A stretch of 64,000 nt of DNA, from NCBI GenBank assembly GCA_035536915.1, contig DATLNE010000034.1, positions 1 through 64,000 of the forward strand, written 5' to 3'. Numbering within the stretch: position 1 is the first letter of the stretch; the number at the start of each line of letters is the position of its first letter. This document shows positions 7,654-15,326 of the stretch, one piece after another. Made by a program: the position numbers and the translations under genes. The notes under the pieces are model-generated. The model did not search any database, was not told the DNA's origin, and saw only the letters and a program-made list of their open reading frames with translations. Source of the stretch: Acidimicrobiales bacterium. GTDB taxonomy: Bacteria > Actinomycetota > Acidimicrobiia > Acidimicrobiales > JAHWLA01.

Positions 7654-8304
7654 ATGGATCGGCTCCCGGTGTTCAAGGCGCTGGGCGACGACACCCGCTA
7701 CGCCATCTACCTCGAACTGGCCCGCTCGGCGGTGGCCCTGTCGACGGCCGAGATCGCCGAGCGCCTCGGCCTGCACCCCAACACGGTGCGGCCCCACCTG
7801 GAGAAGATGCGCGACGCCGGCCTTCTGCACGTCGAGGTCGTCAACCGGGGCACCGTCGGCCGCCCGCAGCACCTCTACGCTCCCGCCGCCGACGCCCCCT
7901 CCCTCGGCTTGGAGCCGCCCGCCTTCCCCCTGCTGGCGGGCCTGCTGGCCAACCTGGCCGCCGCCCTCGACCCCCAGTCGGTGGCCGTGGCCGAGGCAGG
8001 ACGGGTGCACGGCCGCCACGCGGGCATCCAGCGGGCCGACGCCCCGTCGTGCGTCGCCGCCGTGACCGACGAACTGGCCGACCTGGGGTTCGATCCCGCC
8101 GTGGGCCACGACGGCCGCACCGCCACCGTCGCCTTCACCCGCTGCCCCTACCGGGAGCTGGCCGAGGCGTTCCCCGAGCTGGTCTGCCACCTGCACCGGG
8201 GAATAGTCGAAGGCATGGTCGAGGTTCTCGGAGAGGTCGACGTGGCCCGGTTCGCCACCCTCGCCGACCGTGACCCGTGCCAAGTCGACTTGGTCGCCCG
8301 GTAG
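7654..8304 (+). CDS. SufR-like Fe-S-sensing transcriptional repressor
   Basis: DNA-binding regulator of 216 residues. The winged helix at about 1-75 contains ALGDDTRYAIYLEL and the recognition segment EIAERLGLHPNTVRPHLEKM. Cysteines sit in the arrangement expected of SufR-type proteins: FTRCPYRELAEAFPELVCHLHRG and a final DRDPCQVDL, which are the likely cluster ligands. It lies divergent from mrp and just upstream of an A-type Fe-S carrier gene. This supports control of Fe-S assembly, perhaps with autoregulation through the inverted repeat at 7627-7649. A general ArsR/DeoR-like regulator is the alternative. Confidence 0.75.
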   Translation: MDRLPVFKALGDDTRYAIYLELARSAVALSTAEIAERLGLHPNTVRPHLEKMRDAGLLHVEVVNRGTVGRPQHLYAPAADAPSLGLEPPAFPLLAGLLANLAAALDPQSVAVAEAGRVHGRHAGIQRADAPSCVAAVTDELADLGFDPAVGHDGRTATVAFTRCPYRELAEAFPELVCHLHRGIVEGMVEVLGEVDVARFATLADRDPCQVDLVAR

Positions 8305-8340
8305 ACTGACATTCGCATTCGTTCGAGGAGGCAATTCCCT

Positions 8341-8688
8341 GTGAGCACCACCGAGACGGTCCCGAGCCCGATCACCCTTACCGAGACCGCGGTGACCAAG
8401 GTGGCCGACCTGATCGCCCAGGAGGGCAACGCCGACCTCGCGCTGCGTGTCGCCGTCCGCCCCGGCGGGTGCTCCGGCTACAGCTACGAGATGTTCTTCG
8501 ACACCGAGATCGCCGACGACGACATCTCGTCGAGCTTCGGTGCCGTCAAGGTCGTCGTCGACCCGGCCAGCGCCCAACTGCTGACCGGCGCCACCCTCGA
8601 CTTCAAGGACGGCCTCCAGGGCGCGGGGTTCGCCATCGACAACCCCAACGCCCAGCGCAGCTGCGGCTGCGGCCAGTCGTTCAGCTAG
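8341..8688 (+). CDS. erpA: A-type iron-sulfur carrier (ErpA/IscA-like)
   Basis: Small Fe-S cluster carrier of 115 residues in the usual size range. The three conserved cysteines are Cys44 (PGGCSGYSYEM), Cys108 and Cys110 (SCGCGQSF). The GTG start has a strong GAGGAGG at 8325-8331. The gene follows the SufR-like regulator in the same direction after 36 bp, and its stop abuts the convergent lipoprotein gene with no spacer. ErpA versus IscA/SufA cannot be separated from sequence alone. Confidence 0.9.
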   Translation: MSTTETVPSPITLTETAVTKVADLIAQEGNADLALRVAVRPGGCSGYSYEMFFDTEIADDDISSSFGAVKVVVDPASAQLLTGATLDFKDGLQGAGFAIDNPNAQRSCGCGQSFS

Positions 8689-9549
8689 TCAGCCCACCAG
8701 TCGGTTGAGGGCGTCGCGCACTTCGGTGCGGTCAAAGGCGTTGTCGAGGCGGGTGCGCACGATGCCCGCGGCGTCGGCCAGGAAGAGGAACGGCTCGCCC
8801 GGCAGCTTGTAGGCCTCGACGGCGGGGGCCAGCTTCTCGCTGTTGGGCTGGGCGTAGATGTCGACGTGGATGAAGCGCACCCGGTCCTTGAAGGCGTCGT
8901 GGTGCACGAGCAGGTTCTGCAGCACCGGCCCGCACAGGCGCGACTTGCACCGCGCCGGGGTGGAGAACAGCAGGGCGATGGGCCGCTTCTCGGCCAGTGC
9001 GGCGTCGAGGCTGATCTCGTGCAGCGGGCACACGGGGTCGGCAGTGCAGATGGGCTGCACGCCCTTGGGGTCGGCGGCCGTGGGCGTGGGCACGCTCAAC
9101 AACGGCTTGCCCTCGTAGGGCATGGGCATGCCCTCGGGCGTGCTCACGTTGATGGCCGCGGTGAGGGTTCGCCCGCCGTGCGTCACCACCGCTTCGTGGA
9201 TGCCGGGCACGGCAAAACGGTGTGTCACCGGGAAGTACGGCAACGAGATGCCGTCCTCGTGCACGTCGGCTCGTACCGGTGCCGTCAATTTCCCGTCGGG
9301 CGCCTTGAAGGCCACCTCGATGGGGCCGGTCGGGTGCGCCGGCCCGTTGCCCTCCAACAGTGCCAATGCCACCCGCTGGTCGATGCCGGCTACGTGCACG
9401 TAGGAGGCGAGCACCAACGACGGGTTAGTGAGTCGCTTGCCGGGGTCGGCGTCCACGTCGATGTCGCTGCCGCCGTCTCGGCAGGCGGCGGCCACGGCGA
9501 GGCCCGCTGACGCGAGCAGGAACGTGCGACGGCTGACTTCGAGGGCCAC
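8689..9549 (-). CDS. Tat-exported lipoprotein with thioredoxin-like C-terminal domain
   Basis: 286 residues. The N-terminus carries a twin-arginine signal (SRRTFLLASAGLAVAAAC), where VAAAC is a plausible lipobox, so the mature protein is likely anchored outside the membrane. An Ig-like or unknown middle region (about 40-150) is followed by a thioredoxin-like fold (about 185-286) with ALLFSTPARCKSRLCGP. The cysteines are spaced CxxxxC rather than the redox CxxC, so disulfide exchange activity is doubtful. It also has a PICTADPVCPLH segment. Divergent from the Fe-S fusion gene 22 bp away. Confidence 0.7.
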   Translation of the reverse strand: MALEVSRRTFLLASAGLAVAAACRDGGSDIDVDADPGKRLTNPSLVLASYVHVAGIDQRVALALLEGNGPAHPTGPIEVAFKAPDGKLTAPVRADVHEDGISLPYFPVTHRFAVPGIHEAVVTHGGRTLTAAINVSTPEGMPMPYEGKPLLSVPTPTAADPKGVQPICTADPVCPLHEISLDAALAEKRPIALLFSTPARCKSRLCGPVLQNLLVHHDAFKDRVRFIHVDIYAQPNSEKLAPAVEAYKLPGEPFLFLADAAGIVRTRLDNAFDRTEVRDALNRLVG

Positions 9550-9571
9550 GAGGCCAACCTATCCTCCCTCC

Positions 9572-11065
9572 GTGCCCTTCCAGTTTCAGCTCGACGGCCA
9601 ACAAGTGGAGGTCGACGACGACGGCTCGTCGCTGCTGGAGGTGTTGCGCGACCGCCTGGGCGTGCGCTCGCCCAAGGACGGCTGCAGCCCGCAAGGCCAG
9701 TGCGGTTGCTGCACGGTGCTGGTCGACGGGGCGCCGCGGGTGGCGTGCGTGACCCCCGCCCGGCGCATCGCGGGCCGCCAGGTCACCACCCTCGACGGAC
9801 TGCCGCCGGAGACGAGGCAGCAGTGGGCCGACGCCTTCTGCGCCACCGGTGCCAGCCAGTGCGGCTTCTGCACGCCGGGCATCATCGTGCGCCTCACAGC
9901 GGGCGGCGACCTGCTGGCCCACCTGTGCCGCTGCACGGGGTGGCGCACCATTCTCGAGGCCGCGGCCCGGGTGGGCGAGACGTTCCCCGAACGCGACCTC
10001 GACGCGGCGTCGGCTCGGGCCGCCATCGAGGGCGGCGTGCCCCAGCGGGTGGCGCCCGAGGTGGCGTTGGGGGCGGGCGGCTTCGCCGACGACACCGCAC
10101 CCGACGACGCCCTGTTCGCCGTGCCCGACGGCCGCGGCGGCTGGGCGGTGGGCGAGACGCTTGCCGAGGCGCGGGCCAAGGCGGGCAAGGTGCAAGGGCG
10201 CCGCACCACCATCGACGTCCGCCACCCGCTCGACCTGCCGCCCGGCGACTGGGACGTGGCCCTGCGCACCACCTGGGTGGAGCCCGCCTACCTGGAGCCC
10301 GACGCGTCGTGGTGCGTGCCGGGCGGCGAGCCCTACACGCCGCTCGCCAATGGCGGCGCCTTCGGCGGCAAGGCCGACTCGCCCGCGCCCGCCGCCGCTC
10401 GGGCCTTGGCCGACGAACTTGGCAAGCCGGTGCGCGTGCTGTTGTCGCGCGAGGACGTGGTGCGCCTCGGCCCCAAGCGCCCGCCCGTCGCGGGCGGTGC
10501 CAACGCCGACGGCACCGGCGTCCTGCGTGTGGCCCGCACGCCGGGCATCGCCGCGGCCATTGCCTCGGTGGCCCCCGGGCTGCGGGTCGAAGAGGCCGAC
10601 GTTGTCGGCCCGCCCACCTCGGCGCACGTGCGCGCCGCCGGTTGGGCTGAAGCCGCTGTCCTTGTGGCGGCGGCGGCCAAGCGCCTCGAGGTCACCGCGC
10701 CCAACGGCGCCCGCGCCGAAGCCGTCGTCACCGACGAAGGCGTGCGGGTGCGAGTGGCGTGCGGCGACCCGCTCGACGACGTGGTGCTTCGCTCGTACTG
10801 CATCGGGGCGGCCCACATGGCGCTGGGGTGGGTGCGCACGGAGGGCATCGCCGTCGATGAGCAGGGCGAGGTCCACGACCTCACCATCCGTTCGTTCGGC
10901 ATCCTGCGGGCCAAGGACACGCCGCCGATCGAGGTCGAGATCGACCGCACGCCCGGCCCGTCGGTCAACGGTTCCGACGCCGTGTTCGCCGCCGTGTCCG
11001 CCGCTGCTTGGCGGGCCGACGGCCTCGGGCCAGACTGGCCCCTTTCCCGAAGGAGAACTACATGA
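9572..11065 (+). CDS. Xanthine-dehydrogenase-like fusion: 2Fe-2S subunit plus shortened molybdopterin subunit
   Basis: About 497 residues. Residues 1-150 are a CoxS/XdhC-like small subunit with two [2Fe-2S] motifs: a plant-type DGCSPQGQCGCCTVLVDG and the second cluster QCGFCTPGII...CRCTGW. The remainder resembles pieces of the CoxL/XdhB large subunit (EPAYLEPDAS, NGGAFGGK, LSREDVVRLGPKR, RSYCIGAAHMALGWV, IRSFGILRAKD) but is about half the usual length. The C-terminal GxGE region with the catalytic glutamate reads PSVNGSDAV instead. No FAD subunit is nearby. The GTG at 9572 is chosen because further upstream the frame is antisense to the lipoprotein. The stop overlaps ridA by ATGA. Probably electron-transfer or non-catalytic. 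Confidence 0.7.
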   Translation: MPFQFQLDGQQVEVDDDGSSLLEVLRDRLGVRSPKDGCSPQGQCGCCTVLVDGAPRVACVTPARRIAGRQVTTLDGLPPETRQQWADAFCATGASQCGFCTPGIIVRLTAGGDLLAHLCRCTGWRTILEAAARVGETFPERDLDAASARAAIEGGVPQRVAPEVALGAGGFADDTAPDDALFAVPDGRGGWAVGETLAEARAKAGKVQGRRTTIDVRHPLDLPPGDWDVALRTTWVEPAYLEPDASWCVPGGEPYTPLANGGAFGGKADSPAPAAARALADELGKPVRVLLSREDVVRLGPKRPPVAGGANADGTGVLRVARTPGIAAAIASVAPGLRVEEADVVGPPTSAHVRAAGWAEAAVLVAAAAKRLEVTAPNGARAEAVVTDEGVRVRVACGDPLDDVVLRSYCIGAAHMALGWVRTEGIAVDEQGEVHDLTIRSFGILRAKDTPPIEVEIDRTPGPSVNGSDAVFAAVSAAAWRADGLGPDWPLSRRRTT

Positions 11066-11397
11066 CCAAGCCCCTCGGTCCCTACAGCCCGGTGGTGCGA
11101 GCGGGCGAGTGGGTGGTGACCTCCGGCCAGATCAAGCCCGATGCGGGCGACATCCCCGCGCAGACCACCGCCGCCATCTCACAGGTGCGGGAGTTGCTGG
11201 AGTCTCAGGGCGCCTCGCTGGCCGACGTGGTGAAGACGACCGTGTTCCTGGTCGACATGGGCGACTTCGACGCCATGAACGAGGCGTACGTGGCGGCCTT
11301 CGGCGACCATCGGCCCGCTCGCTCCACCATCGGCGTGGCTGCCCTGCCTGCGGGCGCTCGGGTCGAGGTGGAGGCATGGGCCCACCTCGGGCGATGA
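11062..11397 (+). CDS. RidA/YjgF-family enamine/imine deaminase
   Basis: 111 residues, cytosolic. The family hydrolyses reactive enamine or imine intermediates such as 2-aminoacrylate. Conserved segments present are GPYSPVVRAGEWVVTSGQIKPD, VVKTTVFLVDMGDF, and a C-terminal RSTIGVAALPAGARVEVEAWA carrying the conserved arginine and glutamate. The ATG at 11062 overlaps the upstream stop and has AAGGAG at 11050-11055. Coupling to the xanthine-dehydrogenase-like fusion suggests shared physiology. Confidence 0.88.
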   Translation: MTKPLGPYSPVVRAGEWVVTSGQIKPDAGDIPAQTTAAISQVRELLESQGASLADVVKTTVFLVDMGDFDAMNEAYVAAFGDHRPARSTIGVAALPAGARVEVEAWAHLGR

Positions 11398-11404
11398 TGT
11401 CGGC

Positions 11405-11563
11405 GTGACCGGTGCCCTGATCCTCGCCCTCGTGATCCTGGTGGTACTGCCCGTGGCCTTCCTTATGACGGCCGCCCTCATCACCGCCCTCATGGGCTGG
11501 TGGCTGAAGAAGACGGTGGAAGACGACCACGAGGGCTCCGAGCTCGTCGACCTCAACTACTGA
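11405..11563 (+). CDS. Small single-span membrane protein
   Basis: 52 residues with a GTG start 8 bp after ridA. Residues 3-35 are almost entirely hydrophobic (ALILALVILVVLPVAFLM and on). They are followed by WWLKKTVEDDHEGSELVDLNY, an acidic cytoplasmic-type tail. The length, codon use and position at the end of the operon, just before a strong hairpin, support a real gene. Function unknown. Confidence 0.6.
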   Translation: MTGALILALVILVVLPVAFLMTAALITALMGWWLKKTVEDDHEGSELVDLNY

Positions 11564-11569
11564 CCAGTT

Positions 11570-11608
11570 CGAGTACATAGCCGGCGAATCTCGCCGGCTA
11601 TGTACTCG
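11570..11608. repeat. Perfect 18-bp-stem palindrome (family B), likely bidirectional terminator
   Basis: CGAGTACATAGCCGGCGA pairs perfectly with TCGCCGGCTATGTACTCG around a 3-base ATC loop. It lies between convergent genes (ends at 11563 and 11618). No T-run follows. The same outer arm, GAGTACAT, and the same 3' flank, ACTCGGGAGTGG, recur at 48705-48750. Confidence 0.85.
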
Positions 11609-11617
11609 GGAGTGGAG

Positions 11618-12298
11618 CTACAGGCTCCAGCGGGGTTGGCCGAAGCGGTAGCCGACCGAGCGCACCGTCGAGATCAAGTTGGCGTGCTCCTCGCCGAGCT
11701 TGGCCCGCAGCCGCCGCACGTGGACGTCGACCGTGCGGGCGCCGCCGTAGTACTCGTAGCCCCACACCCGCGACAGCAACGTCTCCCGGGTGAAGACCTT
11801 GCCCGGGTGCGTTGCGAGGAACTTCAGCAGCTCGTACTCCATGTAGGTGAGGTCGAGCGGGCGCCCGCCGATGCCCGCCTGGTACGTCTCCAGGTTCAGC
11901 ACCAACGGGCCGTATTCGACGAGCTCGGGCCGGGTGCCGCGGCCGGTCCGCCAGAACAGGTGCTTCAGCCGGGCTTCGAGCTCGCGGGGCTGGAACGGCG
12001 ACAGGCAGAAGTCGTCGAAGAGGTCTTCACGCAGCTCCAGGTCGGGAAGCTGGAGGCCCGACACCAACAGCAGCACCGGCTCCATGGGCAGGTCGCGCTT
12101 GCGCAGTGCCCGGCAGAAGGCGAAGGCACCTTCGGGGTCCTCGTCCGCGCACACCACGGCGCCCGACCAGCCGTCGTCGGGCTCGATGTGGGCAGCCTCT
12201 TCCGCCGTCATGGCCGCCTTCCACGGGTACCCGCCCAAGTCGAGCGACTGGGCCAGCACCGGCGGCGGCGGGTCGGGGAAGAGCAGGAGCGGTTCCAT
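11618..12298 (-). CDS. glnR: GlnR-type orphan response regulator of nitrogen metabolism
   Basis: 226 residues: a degenerate receiver domain (about 1-110) and an OmpR/PhoB winged helix (about 125-220). The start MEPLLLFPDPPPPVLAQSL lacks the paired acidic residues of a phosphorylatable receiver, as in actinobacterial GlnR. The DNA-binding region PLDLTYMEYELLKFLATHPG, RVWGYEYYGGARTVDVHVRR and STVRSVGYRF is very close to GlnR as I remember it. It sits 7 bp downstream of glnA on the same strand and near a four-half-site GlnR-like operator at 13681-13718, which supports control of both glutamine synthetases. Confidence 0.85.
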   Translation of the reverse strand: MEPLLLFPDPPPPVLAQSLDLGGYPWKAAMTAEEAAHIEPDDGWSGAVVCADEDPEGAFAFCRALRKRDLPMEPVLLLVSGLQLPDLELREDLFDDFCLSPFQPRELEARLKHLFWRTGRGTRPELVEYGPLVLNLETYQAGIGGRPLDLTYMEYELLKFLATHPGKVFTRETLLSRVWGYEYYGGARTVDVHVRRLRAKLGEEHANLISTVRSVGYRFGQPRWSL

Positions 12299-12305
12299 GG
12301 TCCCC

Positions 12306-13649
12306 CTAGAGCATCGGCAGGTAGCGGTCGATCTCGAACTGGCTGACCTGGGCCTTGTAGTCCGCCCACTCGGCCCGCTTGTTGCGCAGGAACCACTCGA
12401 AGACGTGCTCGCCCAACGCCTCGGCCACCAGCTCGGAGCGCTCCATCTCGGCCAACGCCTCCGACAGCGACCCGGGCAGCGACGGGATGCCCGCCGCCAC
12501 CAGTTCCGACGGCGACATCTCGTAGAGGTTGGCGGCCGCCTCGGGGGGCAGGTCGTAGCCCTCCTCGATGCCCTTGAGCCCGGCGGCCAGCACCACGGCG
12601 AAGGCCAGGTAGGGGTTGCAGGCGCCGTCAGGGGCTCGGTACTCGATGCGGGTCGACTCGGTCTTGCCCGTCTTGGCGATCGGCACCCGGATCAGCGCCG
12701 ATCGGTTGTTGCGGGCCCACGACACGTACACCGGCGCCTCGTAGCCGACCACCAACCGCTTGTAGGAGTTCACCCACTGGTTGGTGACGGCGGTGATCTC
12801 CCGGGCGTGGGTGAGCAGGCCTGCGATGAATCCCTTGCCGACCTTCGACAGGTTGTTCTCGTCACCCGGGTCGTAGAACGCCGGCTCGTCGGCCTCGAAC
12901 AGCGAGAAGTGGGTGTGCATGCCCGAGCCCTGCTCGCCGGTGAGCGGCTTGGGCATGAACGTGGCCCGCACGCCGTTGGCCGAGGCGATCTCCTTCACCA
13001 CCTGGCGCACCGTCATCACCGTGTCGGCCATGGTCAGTGCGTCGGTGTGGCGCAGGTCGATCTCGTGCTGGCTGGGCGCGTCCTCGTGCTGGGCGTACTC
13101 CACGGGGATGCCCATGTCCTCCAGCATCAGTACCGTCTGGGTGCGCAGCGCGCCTGCCTTGTCGGCCGCCGTCAGCTCGAAGTACGAGCCGTGGTCGAGC
13201 GGCTTGGGCACGCTGCCCGCCTCGCCGTCGGCGAAGTAGAAGTACTCCAGCTCGGGCGCCGCGTAGTAGGCGAAGCCCTTCTCCCGAGCCCGTTCCATGG
13301 CTCGGCGCAGCACATGCCGAGGGCACCCTTCGAACGGCGTGCCGTCGAGGTTCAAGATGTCGCAGAACACCCGAGCGCCCGCCGCCGCGCCGTCGACGCC
13401 GTGGAGGATCTGGAACGTCTTGGCGTCGGGCCGAGCCAGCACGTCGCTCTCCTGCACGCGGGAGAAGCCGTCGATGGCCGAGCCGTCGAAGGTCATGCCC
13501 TCTTCGAGGGCGTTCTCCAGTTCGGCAGGCGTGATGCTGAAGGTCTTGGGGATGCCGAGGACGTCGGTGAACCACAGTTGGATGTAGCGGATGCCTCGTT
13601 CTTCGACGGTCCGCAGCACGTAGTCCTGTTGGCGTTCCACGCTGCCCAT
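12306..13649 (-). CDS. glnA: Glutamine synthetase, type I
   Basis: ATP-dependent synthesis of glutamine from glutamate and ammonia. 447 residues from the ATG at 13649, normal for a GSI subunit. Visible family segments include MTFDGSAIDGFSRVQESD, APELEYFYF, DLRHTDALTMADTVM, SGMHTHFSLF, NSYKRLVVGYEAPVY and RIEYRAPDGACNPYLAFAV. A tyrosine in NLYEMSPSEL occupies the place of the adenylylation site, but the context differs from classical NLYDLPPE. The frame stays open upstream to 14600, but that part is antisense to glnII. Likely transcribed with glnR from the shared region 13650-13781. Confidence 0.93.
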   Translation of the reverse strand: MGSVERQQDYVLRTVEERGIRYIQLWFTDVLGIPKTFSITPAELENALEEGMTFDGSAIDGFSRVQESDVLARPDAKTFQILHGVDGAAAGARVFCDILNLDGTPFEGCPRHVLRRAMERAREKGFAYYAAPELEYFYFADGEAGSVPKPLDHGSYFELTAADKAGALRTQTVLMLEDMGIPVEYAQHEDAPSQHEIDLRHTDALTMADTVMTVRQVVKEIASANGVRATFMPKPLTGEQGSGMHTHFSLFEADEPAFYDPGDENNLSKVGKGFIAGLLTHAREITAVTNQWVNSYKRLVVGYEAPVYVSWARNNRSALIRVPIAKTGKTESTRIEYRAPDGACNPYLAFAVVLAAGLKGIEEGYDLPPEAAANLYEMSPSELVAAGIPSLPGSLSEALAEMERSELVAEALGEHVFEWFLRNKRAEWADYKAQVSQFEIDRYLPML

Positions 13650-13680
13650 GGTGACAGGGAATCTGCCGTTTCCGCCCCCG

Positions 13681-13718
13681 TTCACAATCTGTTCACACAA
13701 GTGGAACCGTTGTGAAAC
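13681..13718. promoter_or_regulatory. GlnR-like operator: four 5-bp half-sites at 11-bp period
   Basis: TTCAC (13681), TTCAC (13692), GGAAC (13703) and GAAAC (13714) are each separated by exactly 6 bp. This matches the a-b half-site design (gTnAC-n6-GaAAC) described for actinobacterial GlnR. It lies in the 132-bp region between divergent glnA and glnII, with glnR next door. Confidence 0.75.
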
Positions 13719-13781
13719 TGCACGCTGCGAGCCTCTCGTGGCACAGTCGGTGCAACACCGCGAGGGCAAAGGGACAGAACC

Positions 13782-14789
13782 GTGAGCTACTTGGCCGAGT
13801 ACATCTGGATCGACGGGACGGAGCCGACCGCACGCTTGCGGTCGAAGACCAAGGTTCTGGCCGACGGCGCCGAACCTCCCATCTGGGGCTTCGACGGCTC
13901 CAGCACCAACCAGGCGCCGGGGCGCAACTCCGACTGCGTGCTGCAGCCGGTGGCCACGTTCGCCGATCCCATCCGGGGCGGCGACGCCATCCTCGTGATG
14001 TGCGAGGTGCTGCTGCCCGACATGACGCCGCACGCCACCAACACCCGGGCCAAGCTGCGGCCGGTCGCCGAGCAGTTCGGCGACCAGGAGCCGCTGTTCG
14101 GCATCGAGCAGGAGTACACGTTCTTCAAGGCCGGCCGGCCGCTCGGGTTCCCCGAGGGCGGCGGCTTCCCCGCCCCGCAGGGCTTCTACTACTGCGGCGT
14201 GGGCGCCGACGAGGTCTTCGGCCGTGAGGTCGTCGAGGCCCACCTGGAGAACTGCTTGGCCGCCGGCATCTCGCTGTCGGGCATCAACGCCGAGGTCATG
14301 CCCGGCCAGTGGGAGTTCCAGGTGGGGCCGCTGTCGCCCCTCGAGGTGTCCGACCAACTCTGGATGTCCCGTTGGCTGCTCTACCGCACGGCCGAGGAGT
14401 TCGGCATCACCGCCACCGTCGACCCCAAGCCGGTCAAGGGCGACTGGAACGGCGCCGGTGCGCACACCAACTTCTCGACCAAGGCCATGCGCGAGACATA
14501 CGACGCCATCATCACGGCGTGCGAGGCGCTCGGGAAGCGGGCTGACGAGCACGTGGCCAACTACGGCGCCGACATCGAGCACCGGCTGACCGGCCTCCAC
14601 GAAACCGCCCCGTGGACCGAGTTCAGCTACGGCGTCTCCGACCGCGGTGCGTCGGTGCGCATCCCGTGGCAGGTCGAGGTCGACAAGAAGGGCTACATCG
14701 AGGACCGCCGGCCCAACGCCAACTGCGATCCCTACGTGGTGACCCGCCTCATCACCGAGACCTGCTGCTCGGCCCTCACCACAAGCTGA
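13782..14789 (+). CDS. glnII: Glutamine synthetase, type II (eukaryotic-like)
   Basis: 335 residues, the expected short GSII length. Segments include EYIWIDGTEP, PIWGFDGSSTNQAPG, FGIEQEYTFF, INAEVMPGQWEFQVGP, DWNGAGAHTNFSTKAMR and ASVRIPWQVE, with a C-terminal RRPNANCDPYVV. The GTG start has AAAGGGA upstream. It is divergent from the type I glnA and shares the GlnR-like operator. A hairpin terminator follows directly. Confidence 0.93.
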   Translation: MSYLAEYIWIDGTEPTARLRSKTKVLADGAEPPIWGFDGSSTNQAPGRNSDCVLQPVATFADPIRGGDAILVMCEVLLPDMTPHATNTRAKLRPVAEQFGDQEPLFGIEQEYTFFKAGRPLGFPEGGGFPAPQGFYYCGVGADEVFGREVVEAHLENCLAAGISLSGINAEVMPGQWEFQVGPLSPLEVSDQLWMSRWLLYRTAEEFGITATVDPKPVKGDWNGAGAHTNFSTKAMRETYDAIITACEALGKRADEHVANYGADIEHRLTGLHETAPWTEFSYGVSDRGASVRIPWQVEVDKKGYIEDRRPNANCDPYVVTRLITETCCSALTTS

Positions 14790-14800
14790 GAACTACGCAC

Positions 14801-14835
14801 ACGAAGGGGCCGGCGCTGAGCGCTGGCCCCTTCGT
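14801..14835 (+). terminator. Hairpin terminator after glnII
   Basis: ACGAAGGGGCCGGCGC pairs with GCGCTGGCCCCTTCGT around TGA, a 16-bp stem with one G-T wobble. There is no T-run. It begins 11 bp after the stop. Confidence 0.75.
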
Positions 14836-14846
14836 CGCGCCCCACC

Positions 14847-14901
14847 CCGAAGTTGCGTAGGAAACGCGCCGTTTTCCGCGTCGATTCCTACGCAACTTCG
14901 G
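14847..14901. repeat. Long palindrome between glnII and mscL (unclassified family)
   Basis: CCGAAGTTGCGTAGGAA pairs perfectly with TTCCTACGCAACTTCGG (17 bp). The 21-base loop holds its own ACGCG/CGCGT stem. It is a second hairpin 11 bp beyond the glnII terminator and 22 bp before mscL, so it is unlikely to be just another terminator of glnII. Confidence 0.75.
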
Positions 14902-14923
14902 TGACGGCGGGTAGACATCGCCC

Positions 14924-15313
14924 ATGCTCAAAGAGTTCAAGAACTTCCTGTTCCGCGGGAACCTGCTCGACCTGGCCACCGCCGTGATCCTCGGCGTGGC
15001 TTTCGGGGCGGTGGTCGCCTCGCTCGTGGCCGACGTGGTCACGCCGCTCATTGCCGCCGCCGGCGGCCAGCCCGACTTCAGCCGGCTGGTGATCGAGGTC
15101 GGCGACGGCCAAGTCGCCTACGGCAAGTTCCTCAACACCGTCTTCTCGTTCGTCGTCGTGGCCCTGGTCATGTTTCTGGTGCTGAAGGCGGCGTCGAAGG
15201 CGCAGAAGCTGCGGGCCACCACCGACCTCCCGGCCGACGACGCGCCGCCGCCCTCCGACGAGGCCGTGCTGCTGGCCGAGATCCGCGACCTCCTGCGGTC
15301 CCAGCGACCCTAA
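14924..15313 (+). CDS. mscL: Large-conductance mechanosensitive channel
   Basis: Releases osmolytes through the membrane on hypo-osmotic shock. 129 residues with the usual MscL layout: an amphipathic N-terminus (MLKEFKNFLFRGNLLDLATA), TM1 (about 15-45, AVILGVAFGAVVASLV), a periplasmic loop, TM2 (about 70-95), and a charged C-terminal helix (AVLLAEIRDLLRSQ). No clear ribosome site; the ATG is set by the conserved N-terminus. Confidence 0.93.
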   Translation: MLKEFKNFLFRGNLLDLATAVILGVAFGAVVASLVADVVTPLIAAAGGQPDFSRLVIEVGDGQVAYGKFLNTVFSFVVVALVMFLVLKAASKAQKLRATTDLPADDAPPPSDEAVLLAEIRDLLRSQRP

Positions 15314-15326
15314 GTACGCTGGTTTC

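Noticed and set aside
8689-9549. Thioredoxin-like lipoprotein as a selenoprotein candidate
   Set aside because: selC raised the possibility, but the active-site region has two ordinary cysteines (CxxxxC) and no in-frame UGA.
12306-14600. Long N-terminal extension of glnA
   Set aside because: The region above 13649 is antisense to glnII, and the glutamine synthetase family starts at MGSVERQQ.
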